Below are positions 43,203-54,299 of a stretch of DNA of 64,000 nt, piece by piece. This DNA is from Adiantum capillus-veneris. Taxonomy: Eukaryota; Streptophyta; Polypodiopsida; Polypodiales; Pteridaceae. The DNA lies in contig CM043945.1 in the NCBI GenBank assembly GCA_014529385.2, forward strand, positions 1,106,312 to 1,170,311, in the 5' to 3' direction. The translations under genes and the position numbers were made by a program. Each line of letters begins with the position of its first letter. The first letter of the stretch is position 1. The notes beneath the pieces were generated by a model. The model was not told where the DNA came from and searched no databases. It saw only the letters and a list, made by a program, of their open reading frames with translations.

Positions 43203-45743
43203 AGGGCCAACCCCTAAAAAGAAACATTGCATCTAGCTCAAAGGACACCCCTAGCACCTCAATCCTAGATGGAGAGTTCTTAAATGAGAACTGGGAGTAC
43301 GAACTACAAACGAAAACTGTGACCGACCTATACACAAATCACACCTATCACGTGGGTTGGTTAGATGTCCTACAATCCACAATGGGTGCTACTAGTGTAG
43401 AGGATCAACAACAAAGAGTTTGTGAGGTCATCCATAGGGTCATTGAGTTAGAGAGACAGAATAAGGGGATCAACATGCCTTCAACAAGTCTCATGAGATT
43501 CTTAGATACATGAAAGACTAAACAACCGACCTTATTGCAAATAGAGTCTCCCTCGGTAAGTCCGATGGATCTCCCATATGTTGTTTTGCTAGGGATTTCG
43601 GTGCAATCTGAGCCCACAAGTGATAGCTTTACCTTTCCAAGTCTAGCTCATCTTTCCCTTGATGACACCATGGCTACCATGCCTACCCCAATGATGGGCA
43701 TGCCGAGAAATACACCATGGACCTCGTTTGCTAGTAAATCATCGTTACATGGTAGCTCAATGCCTACAACAGTACCTACAAGTGTGTACCAATCGTATAC
43801 ACCCATGGGTCCTGGTACTCATGTAGTCCCTACTCCACCCATTGTTTCAACTACCTATGCTCCACAACCACAACACCCAAGTTCTTATTTCCATGGGACC
43901 ATACTGGCTAGCATTAGCATGTCACATCTGACGTATGCTATGCCTAGGGCCACACATATGAACTTTGGGCCACCACATGGCACAACACCGTACCCAACGT
44001 GGAACCCAAGGGCTTCCTACGCGCCGAACCCAATGCCAATACCTACTTCACATGTAGTCTCTGGAGCGCCTTCACCCACGGTGCCTGCTCACTTAGGTGA
44101 CTTGGCAACATTTGCTCAAGCTATTGGTCGATCTATTGCTGAGAATATGTGTAACACGCCTGATAGAGAGCTTAGAAGTAAGGCAGTACAAATAGCCAAG
44201 CTCACACAAAAATTTAGTGGAGACTGGGATGTGGAAAAGCATATCGAAGTGTTTGAAAAAATATGCGATTCTCTAGGGGAACACAATGACCTGCATAAGA
44301 GCAATGCTTTAAGCCTAACCTTAAGTGGGAAGGCAGGGGATTGGTATAGAACCCTAAGGGTGGAAGAAAAAACGATTTACCCTACTCTTAGGAGTCTGTT
44401 CTTGAAAGAATACATACGAGAGTGAGTGCTTTGGGGTGTAGCCTCTCAGCTCCAGAAAGCCCAACGAGAGGAAGGAGAGTCAGTGAGAGACTTTATTAGT
44501 CGCTTGAAGCATTTGAATTCTCGTTGCAATCCAAATGAGCGCTTCAATAATAACCAATTTCTTGATATATTCATTAGGGGATTACGACATGAGGATATCT
44601 GCAATGGTCTAGTCATTAGAGGTATCACCACTTGGAAACCAGTCACCACCAGTGCGATCCAATTGGAGGATAATTTAATGATTCAAGGAGAAAGAGTTTC
44701 TGTTGAGCCTAAATCTATTAGCTCACAAGCATCGGGGCATCAGCCAATGACCTTAAAGCCTATTGCTAAGGAGCTAAAGATACCTGAGATGACTTTAGCA
44801 GATCTCACCAAGGCTATTCAAGAGAGTCTTAGAGACAACCGTGCTCCGCAAACCAATCATATGTATCCAAGAAGGGAGCAACTATGGTGCTCAGTATGCT
44901 ATGGACCGCATAGTACCAATGAATGCCCTACTTTTAGAGTAAAATTCAATGGGAACTGCAATGCCTGTGGGAGGTATGGTCATCAAGCTAAGGATTGCAT
45001 AGTATTTAAGCGCGCGATGGACAATAGACCAACCTTAGCATGGACAAACACACCTCGAGTTCCTGCATTGATGCCGGCCCCACCTCTTGAACAAACATCA
45101 CAACACATGGTCCCTAGGGCCCAAAATGTTGTTCAAACAACACCCTTACCACCTCCAGTGCTAGGACCGCAACCACCACATCCGAGAATCACTTCTATGA
45201 ATCAAGTGGGTTGTGAGTCATCTATTGCTTGTTTGGAAGGCTGTGAGGAAGATATAGATCCTAATATTGCCTATGGGATGGATATGCTTGAAGAAAGTCC
45301 ATAGTACTACATGGAGAACTATTGGAGACAAGTCAAACCTGTATATCAAGTAGCTGCTCTTGCGACAAGAGGCCAAAATATCAATTACACTGCTAAGAGA
45401 CCACCTCTTCAATGCTATGAGTGTGGAGGTCCACATCGTGTAGCCGAGTGTCCTATTAGGCTACAAAAGAACGCCACACTAATGCAAACCAATCAAGAGA
45501 GCACATCTACAATGCCGATACAATGCCGATACTCATGTGTAATCGATGTGGCATAGATCATTTGATTGCCCAATGTCCAAATAATCCAAATGCACCGAAG
45601 ATCATGCCATTAAACTTGATTGAAGTTACCGAGGAGCCATCACACAGTACACCTGTGGTACCAGTAAACGTACTCACACGATGGATGCTCCAAAAACAAA
45701 ATTATATCCTTGAGAAAAGAGACACGACATCAATTGCCCAATC
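43198..45743 (+). pseudogene. Element V gag, main part with four zinc knuckles
   Basis: A single frame (broken by TGA at 43511, TGA at 44423 and TAG at 45302) reads a Pro/Met/Thr-rich stretch, then the capsid-like DLATFAQAIGRSIAENM, KFSGDWDVEKHIEVFEKICD, SGKAGDWYRTLRVEE and REEGESVRDFISRLKHLNSR. Four Cys/His knuckles follow: CSVCYGPHSTNEC, CNACGRYGHQAKDC, CYECGGPHRVAEC and CNRCGIDHLIAQC. Only the second has the usual CX2CX4HX4C spacing; the others have three residues before His. An 11-bp tandem duplication (acaatgccgat, about 45509-45530) shifts the frame before the fourth. Gag packages the element RNA. The stop codons show that this copy is dead. Confidence 0.8.
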
Positions 45744-47029
45744 TTAGAAAAAGAAGAAAACACGAAGGAAGAGATGGCAAAAAGCAGCGAAGTCAGACCC
45801 CAGTTCAAAGACCAACATAGGGACTAGTGACGACCCCGTATATATGAACGACGCTGACGAAGATTCTGATGTAGGTGAAACCATGGAGACCAAAACAACC
45901 ACTAAGATAGAAACCAAAAAGGAGGATCTTCATGAGCCACAATGGCAGGGATCCAAGAAGAAGATCGGAACTTATCCAAACCCTACAGAGGAGATTGAGC
46001 GAGTCAAGCAATTAAGGAGTTTGGTAGAAGATAAGCAAAGGGATCTAGGACCAGCACCTAGGCAGATCCAGATTACAGACACCGTGTTCCCTACGCAACA
46101 ACAACCTCACCAAGTCCATAGACCCTTAGTCATACCTAGTGTCATCTAAGAAGAAAGTGACTTAAAGTCATGGGAAAGTGGGCGTACTCACTTCTTGATG
46201 GAAAGAATGTTTACAGAGGGACTACTTGATCCTATCAAAGAAATGGAGATCCCATCTTCCCCACGTAAAGGGACTCAAAGCCAAAAGGTGCCGTTAAACA
46301 TTGCCAAATTGATGGATTTCATGTCTTTAGAAGTTAGAACCACCATCATGTCCAAACTATATAAAGACCCTGATCTCTCAGCTCTTCGAGCCTTCCTTAA
46401 TGGAGAACTAAAGTTTGGGCTACCACAATTTGCATAGATGGATGGAGCTGCGGAGATGCCAATAGAGGAGGAACACTTAGATCCACAACCCAACCTAGAT
46501 GAGAACCTTGTTATAGAAATACCTGTTAACAAGTTGGGACAATACTTTGAGGGTGATGAATCCAATGCAACCATACCAATCACTACTAAGGGATTAACTG
46601 TGAAGGGAATCCTTGATGGTGGCGCTGGGGTTAGCATTGTGACTAAAATTTGCTGGGAAACTATGGGAAGACCTCACCTTGCGACTACAACCATTGTAGT
46701 GAAGATGGCCAATGGGTCTATCATTAAACCTATTGGGATGCTAGAAGATCTCAAGATCAAGGTCTTTGGACATAAAATAAGGATCACCTTCATTGTTATG
46801 GATTTCTCCAAACACACTATGGCATCGGAAATGATCTTAGGACGTCCTTTCATGATGGAAGCAAAAATGGTGCATGATTGGTCTAAAAACCATGTCTACT
46901 TGCAATTCCAAGATTCTGTCATTCGAGTGGATCTTGTAACTGGTCGAGCACATCCTCTAGGAAACAAGTTTATAATTGACTACAGATCTGAAACCACAGT
47001 TCACTCAGCCCCATTGTAGTATTGTTACA
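45744..47029 (+). pseudogene. Element V linker and aspartic protease
   Basis: Same frame as the fourth knuckle, with stops at 45745, 46147 and 46435. The linker reads VPLNIAKLMDFMSLEVRTTI and LRAFLNGELKFGLPQ. The retroviral-type protease follows: GLTVKGILDGGAGVSIV (catalytic D-S/T-G replaced by D-G-G), KMANGSIIKPIGMLEDL and EMILGRPFMMEAKMVHDW. The frame ends with TAG at 47017; X begins at about 47030. Wording is like Athila/Tat proteases and the T protease at 63.6 kb. Confidence 0.85.
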
Positions 47030-48998
47030 CGTTGGTGCAACCAAAGTGTGTCGACTCTAGAAGGTGGCATGGACAGATGTGTACAGGCAAGCAGAGGCAT
47101 GGCAAAGGACTGAAGGAGCTAGGAAAATCATGGGATGGCAGGTGGCAGCGGAAGTGTATGCATGATGCGGCTTATAGGCCAAGGAAGGCTCCATAAGGGG
47201 CCAGTTGGGGTAGCAAGTGAAGGAGATGCAAGGAGTAGCCTTTGGGTCCAAGAATGAAGAGCTTGAAGTGCTGAAGGAACAGGTCCAGACGGCTTATCAA
47301 TCCGAGCTACGGAGCCCAAGTTATTGAAGGTTAAAGCTTAGTGGTTTGTAGATTCTTGCCGGACAGGGCAGCTGGGGACAGGTGATCCAAGTGGAACTTG
47401 GGGTATAGATGTGTAGAGCTCAATTCATGGAGCCTACTTGTCTTTTCGAATTGCGGATCGGAGCCATGGTTTGCAAGATATGATCAATTGAAGTTTTTTC
47501 GGGGGCCGGGTCTGAGCCCACTTGGCCACATTGGAAAATGTGCAATATGGCATCTTTTGAGCCTCGACGAAGTTCTAGAGTAGGATGTGCATCATACGGA
47601 GCTAGCAAGAAGTGACTCCATGCCAAACGGAGTCCGGAGCGGAAAGATATGGCAGTCGGGAAATGGGATGCCTTTGTCCAAATTGGATTGCATATGAGTT
47701 TTTCACTTTTTGAAAGCCTTGTTTCGAAGTTGCCGAGGAGTCAAAGTGTAGATACAGAGAGGGTGATTGTAGCCGGGAAGATGGAGTTTCAGAAGGGCTT
47801 TGTAGATTGGCAGTAGGAGATTGGAACAGTATGGGAGAGCCAGATAAAGGTAGGCCAAAAAGTTTTTTGTTTTAAAAAAATGAAGGGATTTTTTTGAAGT
47901 TCAAAAGGCAGTGGGCGTGTGGAGCTGACACATGGCAGCCCTCACAATCCCACATGTGCAGTCGGGGGCCAGGAGGCCGCGATATATAAGCTACGGCGTG
48001 ACCTCTCCAATGGTATCCAAGTGGTGGAGGGGAGATCCCCTCCCCGTAGCTATGGCATCCGTGGGTGTAGCGCTGCGCGTGGCGCGGTGTGGCCGTTGGC
48101 GGCGGTTTTGGGTGGCACTTTCGGCGAGGCGGGGCGGCGGTGGTGCCCACGGTGGTTGAGTTCATTGATGACGTGGCATGCAGTAGGGGCTATACCCGCG
48201 CCTGTAAGCAACATCGCTATTGCCTTGGTAGGGGAGGGGTCGCGCTGTAAAGGAGGTGCCAACAAGGGTTGAAGATGTAAGCCAAGCCAAGGGTGCTCAA
48301 AGGCCAAAAAGGAAGTCCGGGCGGCCAGCCAAAGTGGAAGGGATAAGGGCAAGAGGTGTAGCCTGCAAAGGTTTCCAAAAACAAACTAGGCCAAGTGTTG
48401 GCAATGCAATCAAATGCTAAAAGGAACTCCAAATGAAGTGCATGACATGGAAGGGGACTCCATATTTCTTTTTGGGACTCCTAGGCACACCCCTATAAAA
48501 GGAGATTTATGTTCATTTTTTAGGGTCTTTGGCCAATGTGAGCTTTTTTGCTTGAGGTGTTTTGCCAAGGTCTTTGAGCCATTGTTTTTGGTTGCCGAGG
48601 TTCATGCTGGTTGTACATGATATTGCCTATGCTAGAAGTCTATTCCCTACTGTTTTTGGGCGTCATTCCCCCTTCCTCCTTCTCTTCTCTGCTTGTGTGT
48701 GTGTGTGTGTTTCTAGGAGTGTGTAGGTGTGTGTGCCCCCCGAGGTTTGTCGTGCAAAGAGAGATGGAGAGAGGTTGTATGAGTGTGGAAGGCTGTGAAT
48801 TGAGCGAAGCGGAGTGATTGAGTCTGTTTGGTGCATTGCAAGGCGTATGTGCGTATGGTTGTGTGAAAGCGGTGGTTTGTTTGCGGGTAGTGTTGAGTTT
48901 TGAAGGTGAACTCTAGTGGATTGGGGCGCTGTGTATACCCTGGGCTATAGTGAGGCATTGTGTTGTGTGCTGGGTGTGTCCCCTACTCCCCCTCTCCA
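47030..48998 (+). repeat. 5' LTR of element X
   Basis: About 1.97 kb. Starts cgttggtgcaacc (tgatggtgcagcc in the other LTR) and ends ccccctctcca. TATA-like boxes gatatataagc (about 47981) and ctataaaagg (about 48492). A (gt)n run lies at about 48694-48712. Confidence 0.85.
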
Positions 48999-49003
48999 TC
49001 TTC

Positions 49004-49021
49004 TGGTGCCCCCACTGAGGA
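49004..49021 (+). other. Primer-binding site of element X
   Basis: tggtgcccccactgagga, five bases after the LTR end. The same text is at Y's 5' LTR on the minus strand, supporting its function. tRNA not identified. Confidence 0.7.
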
Positions 49022-49108
49022 GCTGTCTGATGCTCCAAGTTGCGGTTCGAAGTGGTTTTTTAGCCAACGAAGCGGTTGGCTGATGGTCGAGATGTTTGAT
49101 GGTCAAGG

Positions 49109-50665
49109 TTGCAGCTGAGAGAGATAGTGGAGCCAGGTTTTGGCCCCATATTTACGGGCGTCAAGGATCCTGAGGATTGGTTAGCTGATTTTGAATTATG
49201 GTTGTTGTCGATGCGTATGGATTCAAAAAGGTTACAGACGGTGCCGTTGTTGATGCGAGGACGAGCCAAGGTGTGGTTCAAAGGTTTAGAGAGTAGTGAT
49301 AGAGAATCATGGCAAAGGTTGCACAGTCAGTTTTTGGAGCAGTTCCGAGAGGTGATTACGGCAGAAAAAGCCGGTGCAAGGTTGAAGGCGATACACCAGG
49401 ATGTAAGTAAAGATTTCTCTATTTTCATTGAGCAGTTTGAAGCTTGTTGGAAGCAGTTAGAGATTGCTACTGGGGTCAAAAGCAATCAATCTTTGAAGCT
49501 GTCAAAGTTGTTAGAGTGCTTGCATCCGAGGATTAGAGAAAAGGTCGAAGATGGTGCTGATACCTATGGAGACATGGTCTATCTGGCAAAGATAAAGAGC
49601 AGAAAGGTGAAGCGGAAGCTGGAGTTGGGTATGTTAAAGCCAACAGATTATATGCCTATTGTTGCGGAGGTGGCTAAGTGCTCTTGGGTCCAACCAAAGG
49701 TGATTCCAGTTGTGCAAAATGCAAGGCCTGTGGAGGTAATACCTACTATTGGTTATGTTCCTTGGAGGTTTCCGATTTATGATGTGCATGTGCCGAGGGT
49801 GGAAGATCTTGTCAACGAGGAGAAGCTCCATGTCGAGGTGAACCAAGATGCAAAAGCGGTAGCAGATGTGGAGGTTCCGGTACGGATTGAAGAGGTAAAG
49901 CATGTGCTTGTGGAAGATTTGCATGAAAAGGTACCAGAATGCAATCGAGATGCAGATACCAAGGGATCGAAAACTGATGAAGAAAGTTTGCAAAGTGGTG
50001 AAGATGGTCAAGCTTTTGTGGAGCAGCAAGTGGATGCAGATGTTGATATGGAGTCGGTATATGATGCCGATGCCGATGATGATACAAGCTCAATTTGCTG
50101 GGATACAAGCGAGGAGAAGAGTATCAATGAGTCCACATCCTATGACGAGGAGACGGAATCTAATGAACCCAAACTGGTAAAGGTAAAGTTTCCCTCTTAT
50201 ATGTTTGATGATATGGTGATAGCACATGTGCAAGAAGAGCAGGGAACAGAGCAAGCCAAGGTGCTTGATGAAAGCCAAAAGGTGCGGTCTAGACCTACAG
50301 ATGATGGAATGCAGGTGAAGGTGGTATGTGGTGCCATGCTAATGGCTGTGCTGATGAAAGTAGCAGTGGAAGGTGCCATGGTGGTGCAACATGTGCAGGA
50401 TTTTTCCAAGAGAGATAAAGCGGCCGTGTCTATGGAGGAAATAGAGATGGATGCAATAGAGAACGAGTTTCTCTCTTCCATAGAGGAGCATGATGCAGCG
50501 GTGGAAGAGGTGATTGAAGAGCAGTTGGTTGAAGCTGACCAAGCGGTGGTGCTGATCGACCTTGAAGGGATGGTTGACAAGGAAGGTCTATATGATGCTC
50601 GAATTGAGTGTGTGGCCAAAGAGGAGGTTGTGATGCCAAAGACGGAGGATATTCCAATGCAGTAG
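49109..50665 (+). CDS. Gag-like protein of element X, long intact frame (518 residues)
   Basis: The capsid-like part (residues about 1-170) reads GFGPIFTGVKDPEDWLADFE, MRGRAKVWFKGLESSDRESW and FREVITAEKAGARLKAIHQD, the retrotransposon gag fold. After residue 190 it is highly acidic, with QQVDADVDMESVYDADADDD and repeated Glu/Asp runs, ending ELVEADQAVVLIDLEG-like text and TAG. No zinc knuckle is seen. The natural start is uncertain: the frame opens after a TGA at about 49097, and an ATG at 49084 lies in another frame. Y has a diverged version with the same order of blocks, so this protein is conserved in the family. Its job is presumably to package the RNA for enzymes supplied by another element. 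Confidence 0.75.
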   Translation: MQLREIVEPGFGPIFTGVKDPEDWLADFELWLLSMRMDSKRLQTVPLLMRGRAKVWFKGLESSDRESWQRLHSQFLEQFREVITAEKAGARLKAIHQDVSKDFSIFIEQFEACWKQLEIATGVKSNQSLKLSKLLECLHPRIREKVEDGADTYGDMVYLAKIKSRKVKRKLELGMLKPTDYMPIVAEVAKCSWVQPKVIPVVQNARPVEVIPTIGYVPWRFPIYDVHVPRVEDLVNEEKLHVEVNQDAKAVADVEVPVRIEEVKHVLVEDLHEKVPECNRDADTKGSKTDEESLQSGEDGQAFVEQQVDADVDMESVYDADADDDTSSICWDTSEEKSINESTSYDEETESNEPKLVKVKFPSYMFDDMVIAHVQEEQGTEQAKVLDESQKVRSRPTDDGMQVKVVCGAMLMAVLMKVAVEGAMVVQHVQDFSKRDKAAVSMEEIEMDAIENEFLSSIEEHDAAVEEVIEEQLVEADQAVVLIDLEGMVDKEGLYDARIECVAKEEVVMPKTEDIPMQ

Positions 50666-51219
50666 ACATGTCCAATGGTGGAGAAAGGAGAATCTCAAGA
50701 AGTGGCTTTGCTTCCAGTGAACGTATGTGAATTATGGTTGATGAAAAAGATGGTAGATACAGCTCTATGGAGGCTAATTCAGCAGGTACATGGGTAAACG
50801 CTCAAGGCCTCCACTTTATTTGGTCGGGAGGGAGGGTCAGACATGTGTTATAACCTGGTGTTAGGTACATGTTTTTTTTAATGATTATATGCTTGGTGCT
50901 GCTTGGTATGGAGTAGACAGGTTGCAAAGGAATGCATGGAGTGCAGAAGGTATGCTATGGGCAGCCTACACACATGGAGGTCTAGGTGCTTGGGTAGGAA
51001 ACTATTGGAGATTGTTGCAGATGGATGAAAGTGAACAGAGCCAGGTGTTTGATCCAGGTGGAAGCTATGTTATGCAGGGGGTGGGGCAACCCACTTGAAG
51101 GTTTGGCAGTAGGATGCAGTAAAATAGTGTACATATGGTTTTTAGTTTTCTCATAGTGTGTGATAGGTTTTGAAGTTTATAGTAGAATAAAGCTCTTTTG
51201 TGGTTGAGCATAAATGCTC
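50666..51219 (+). pseudogene. Element X, C-terminal extension of the gag-like protein
   Basis: Frames after the TAG at 50663-50665 still align with Y's internal region: ELWLMKKMVDTALWRLIQQV, then GREGGSDMC at about 50828 (GREGGLGMC in Y), then GLGAWVGNYWRLLQMD at about 50970 (a CALGWRYAKLLQVDGGD counterpart in Y). Stops and frame changes show decay. No known domain. Confidence 0.5.
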
Positions 51220-51236
51220 AACAGGGGGGTGGGCAA
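51220..51236 (+). other. Polypurine tract of element X
   Basis: aacaggggggtgggcaa directly before tgatggtgc. Y has aggggtgggcaa at the same place. Confidence 0.8.
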
Positions 51237-53229
51237 TGATGGTGCAGCCAAAGTGTCTCGACTCTAGAAGGTGGCATGGACAGATGTGTACAGGCAAGCA
51301 GAGGCATGGCAAAGGACTGAAGGAGCTAGGAAAATCATGGGATGGCAGGTGGCAGCGGAAGTGTATGCATGATGCGGCTTATAGGCCAAGGAAGGCTCCA
51401 TAAGGGGCCAGTTGGGGTAGCAAGTGAAGGAGATGCAAGGAGTAGCCTTTGGGTCCAAGAATGAAGAGCTTGAAGTGCTGAAGGAACAGGTCCAGACGGC
51501 TTATCAATCCGAGCTACGGAGCCCAAGTTATTGAAGGTTAAAGCTTAGTGGTTTGTAGATTCTTGCCGGACAGGGCAGCTGGGGACAGGTGATCCAAGTG
51601 GAACTTGGGGTATAGATGTGTAGAGCTCAATTCATGGAGCCTACTTGTCTTTTCGAATTGCGGATCGGAGCCATGGTTTGCAAGATATGATCAATTGAAG
51701 TTTTTTCGGGGGCCGGGTCTGAGCCCACTTGGCCACATTGGAAAATGTGCAATATGGCATCTTTTGAGCCTCGACGAAGTTCTAGAGTAGGATGTGCATC
51801 ATACGGAGCTAGCAAGAAGTGACTCCATGCCAAACGGAGTCCGGAGCGGAAAGATATGGCAGTCGGGAAATGGGATGCCTTTGTCCAAATTGGATTGCAG
51901 ATGAGTTTTTCACTTTTTGAAAGCCTTGTTTCGAAGTTGCCGAGGAGTCAAAGTGTAGATACAGAGAGGGTGATTGTAGCCAGGAAGATGGAGTTTCAGA
52001 AGGGCTTTGCAGATTGGCAGTAGGAGATTGGACCAGTATGGGAGAGCCAGATAAAGGTAGGCCAAAAAGTTTTTTGTTTTAAGAAAATGAAGGGATTTTT
52101 TTGAAGTTCAAAAGGCAGTGGGCCTGTGGAGCTGACACATGGCAGCACTCACAATCCCACATGCGCATTCGGGGGCCAAGAGGCCGCGATATATAAGCTA
52201 CGGCGTGACCTCTCCAATGGTATCCAAGTGGTGGAGGGGAGCTCCCCTCCCCGTAGCTATGGCGTTCGTGGGTGTAGCGCTGCGCGCGGCGCGGTGTGGC
52301 CGTCGGTGGCGGTTTCGGTGAGGCGGGGCGGCGGTGGCGCCCGCGGTGGTTGAGTTCATTGATGATGTGGCATGCAGTAGGGGCTATGCCCGCGCTCGTA
52401 AGGGGATTAATTTTTTTGAGGAGAAGCCCCCCCCCCCCCCCAATAGAGACATCGCTATTGCCTTGGTAGGGGAGGGGTCCTGCTGTAAAGGAGGTGCCGA
52501 CAAGGGTTGAAGATGTAAGCCAAGCCAAGGGCGCTCAAAGGCCAAAAAGGAAGTGCGGGAGGTCAATCAAAGTGGAAGGGATAAGGGCAAGAGGTGTAGC
52601 ATGCAAAGGTTTCCAAAAACAAACTAGGCCAAGTGTTGGCAATGCAATCAAATGCTAAAAGGAACTCCAAATGAAGTGCATGACATGGAAGAGGATTCCA
52701 TTTTTCTTTTAGGGACTCCTAGGCACACCCCTATAAAAGGAGATTTATGTTCATTTTTTAGGGTCTTTGGCCAATGTGAGCTTTTTTGCCAAGGTCTTTG
52801 AGCCATTGTTTTTGGTTGCCGAGGTTCATGCCGGTGGTGTGTTGGTTGTACATGATATTGCCTATGCTAGAAGACTATTCCCTACTGTTTCTGGCCGTCA
52901 TTCCCCTTTCCCCCTTCTCTTCTTTGCTTGTGTGTGTGTGTTTCCGGGCGTGTGTAGGCGTGTGTGCCCCCCGAGGTTTGTCGTGCAAAGAGAGATAGAG
53001 AGAGGTTGTATGAGTGTGGAAGGCTGTGAATTTAGCAAAGCGGAGTGATTGAGTCTATTTGGTGCATTGCAAGGCGTATGTGCGTATGGTTGTGTGAAAG
53101 CGGTGGTTTGTTTGCGGGTAGTTTTGAGTTTTGAAGGTGAACTCTAGTGGATTGGGGTGCTGTGTATACCCTGGGCTATAGTGAGGCATTGTGTTGTGTG
53201 CTGGGTGTGTCCCCTATTCCCCCTCTCCA
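51237..53229 (+). repeat. 3' LTR of element X
   Basis: About 1.99 kb, tgatggtgcagcc...ccccctctcca. Nearly identical to 47030-48998. It has an extra piece at about 52397-52447 that includes a 14-C run, and lacks about 12 bases near 52310. Confidence 0.85.
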
Positions 53230-53869
53230 ATGTGTAAAGTGGACACTGATGTTGGGGAAGATTCTCCTTATATGGATGTACTACCTGGGATGACTGACTC
53301 GGACAATGTGGATTGGGTCCACCTAGCGGCAGCCATAGACACTTGGGGAAATAGGGGGACGACCTGGGTAACACCTGAGGGGGATGAAATGCCACCACTC
53401 GTACCCTTAAATATGCTACAAGCAATGCATATAGCTTCTGATAAGATTCATCCTCATATAACGAAGAGAACATACAAGTGGGTCCCTAAAGCTTCTTTAG
53501 CGACCATGGCTGATGCTAAAAAACAGAGCCTTGTAAGAAACGTCCCACTTGATCCAAGAAAAGTAAAAAAATGTGGCATTGGATTCCTAAACGACTATTG
53601 GTAGCCCAAGGCTATTATCAAGAAAATGATCAAATCTGGGTGCCAAAACGACCCATGTGTGCCCAATCCTGTAGCTCCAAAACGAATCAACGATTGCGGA
53701 AATAAAAAACTCATAGAATGCTACACACCCGCTCCAGAGCTAGTCTGGGTACCGAAGAAAGAACGATTTGTTCCACCTAGCTCAGGAAGGGGGGAGTCCC
53801 ATGAATCTTTTAGCTCCTCATGTAATGCATCCATAGAGGTAAAAGCTTCTCCCAGCCTCCACCTACAAT
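53230..53869 (+). pseudogene. Element V C-terminal protein with WVPK motifs
   Basis: Continues V's coding strand after X: VHLAAAIDTWGNRGTTWVTP, then TYKWVPKASLATMADAKKQS. Frames then alternate: KWHWIPKRLLVAQG and DQIWVPKRPMCAQS in one, ELVWVPKKERFVPPSSGRGE in another. A W-V/I-P-K motif therefore occurs at least four times. No RT, RNase H or integrase text is seen, so V appears to code for gag and protease plus this unknown part only. The frame ends at TAG 53869-53871. Confidence 0.6.
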
Positions 53870-54089
53870 AGTGAACCTCCATGAAGCTACAAAGGAATCC
53901 ACACCTCCCAGTGTTCAAGCATCACCTGATGAATCACTTCAAGTTCGATCCTGGGAGAGTACCTTACCACCCTTGCAACTCGACGAGGCACCTAAGGTAA
54001 TAGAAAACTATTGTTAAAAATCCTCACCTATCACCAATTGGAACAATTGGTTTCAAAGGCTGACGAACACATTTCAAACAGTATGATCT

Positions 54090-54107
54090 ACCCAAGGAAG
54101 GGGGGAG
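54090..54107 (+). other. Purine tract inside element V
   Basis: cccaaggaaggggggag immediately before tgtttgctgac. It may be a polypurine tract for the LTR-like block that follows or an internal extra tract of V. Confidence 0.55.
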
Positions 54108-54299
54108 TGTTTGCTGACATCCATAATTCACTTGCTCCCCTCTTAACCTTCCTCCCTGACCTCTCAATCTCCCAATCTTAGGGAATGTATATATAAAGCT
54201 TTAAAACAAAAATAATAAAGAGCAAGAGCAATTAACAAACGAGTGTGCACAATAAAAGTCAAAACATTGACTCAGACCTACACATTCGCATCCGGTACA
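54108..54299 (+). repeat. LTR-like block (192 bp) inside V
   Basis: TG...CA ends (tgtttgctgac...ccggtaca), a TATA box tgtatatataaagc at about 54186, and AATAAA-like signals at about 54214 and 54252. The order fits a short LTR. No second copy was found in the window, so it may be a solo or orphan LTR. Confidence 0.5.

Larger units (their letters stand above)
47030..53229 (+). mobile_element. Non-autonomous LTR element 'X' (gag-like ORF only)
   Basis: About 6.2 kb: LTRs 47030-48998 and 51237-53229, primer-binding site 49004-49021, one gag-like ORF, purine tract 51220-51236. No protease, RT or integrase. It splits V between its protease and C-terminal domain. A clear target duplication is not visible. 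LTRs are nearly identical except for short indels, so this is a recent insertion. Same family as Y, in opposite orientation. Confidence 0.85.

Noticed and set aside
42862-43210. Frames rich in (RE)n or (SL)n
   Set aside because: Translations of a (ct)n microsatellite and LTR sequence.
47057-48620. Pairs of small frames repeated at 51264-53048
   Set aside because: Inside the two X LTRs; repetition reflects LTR identity and not gene duplication.
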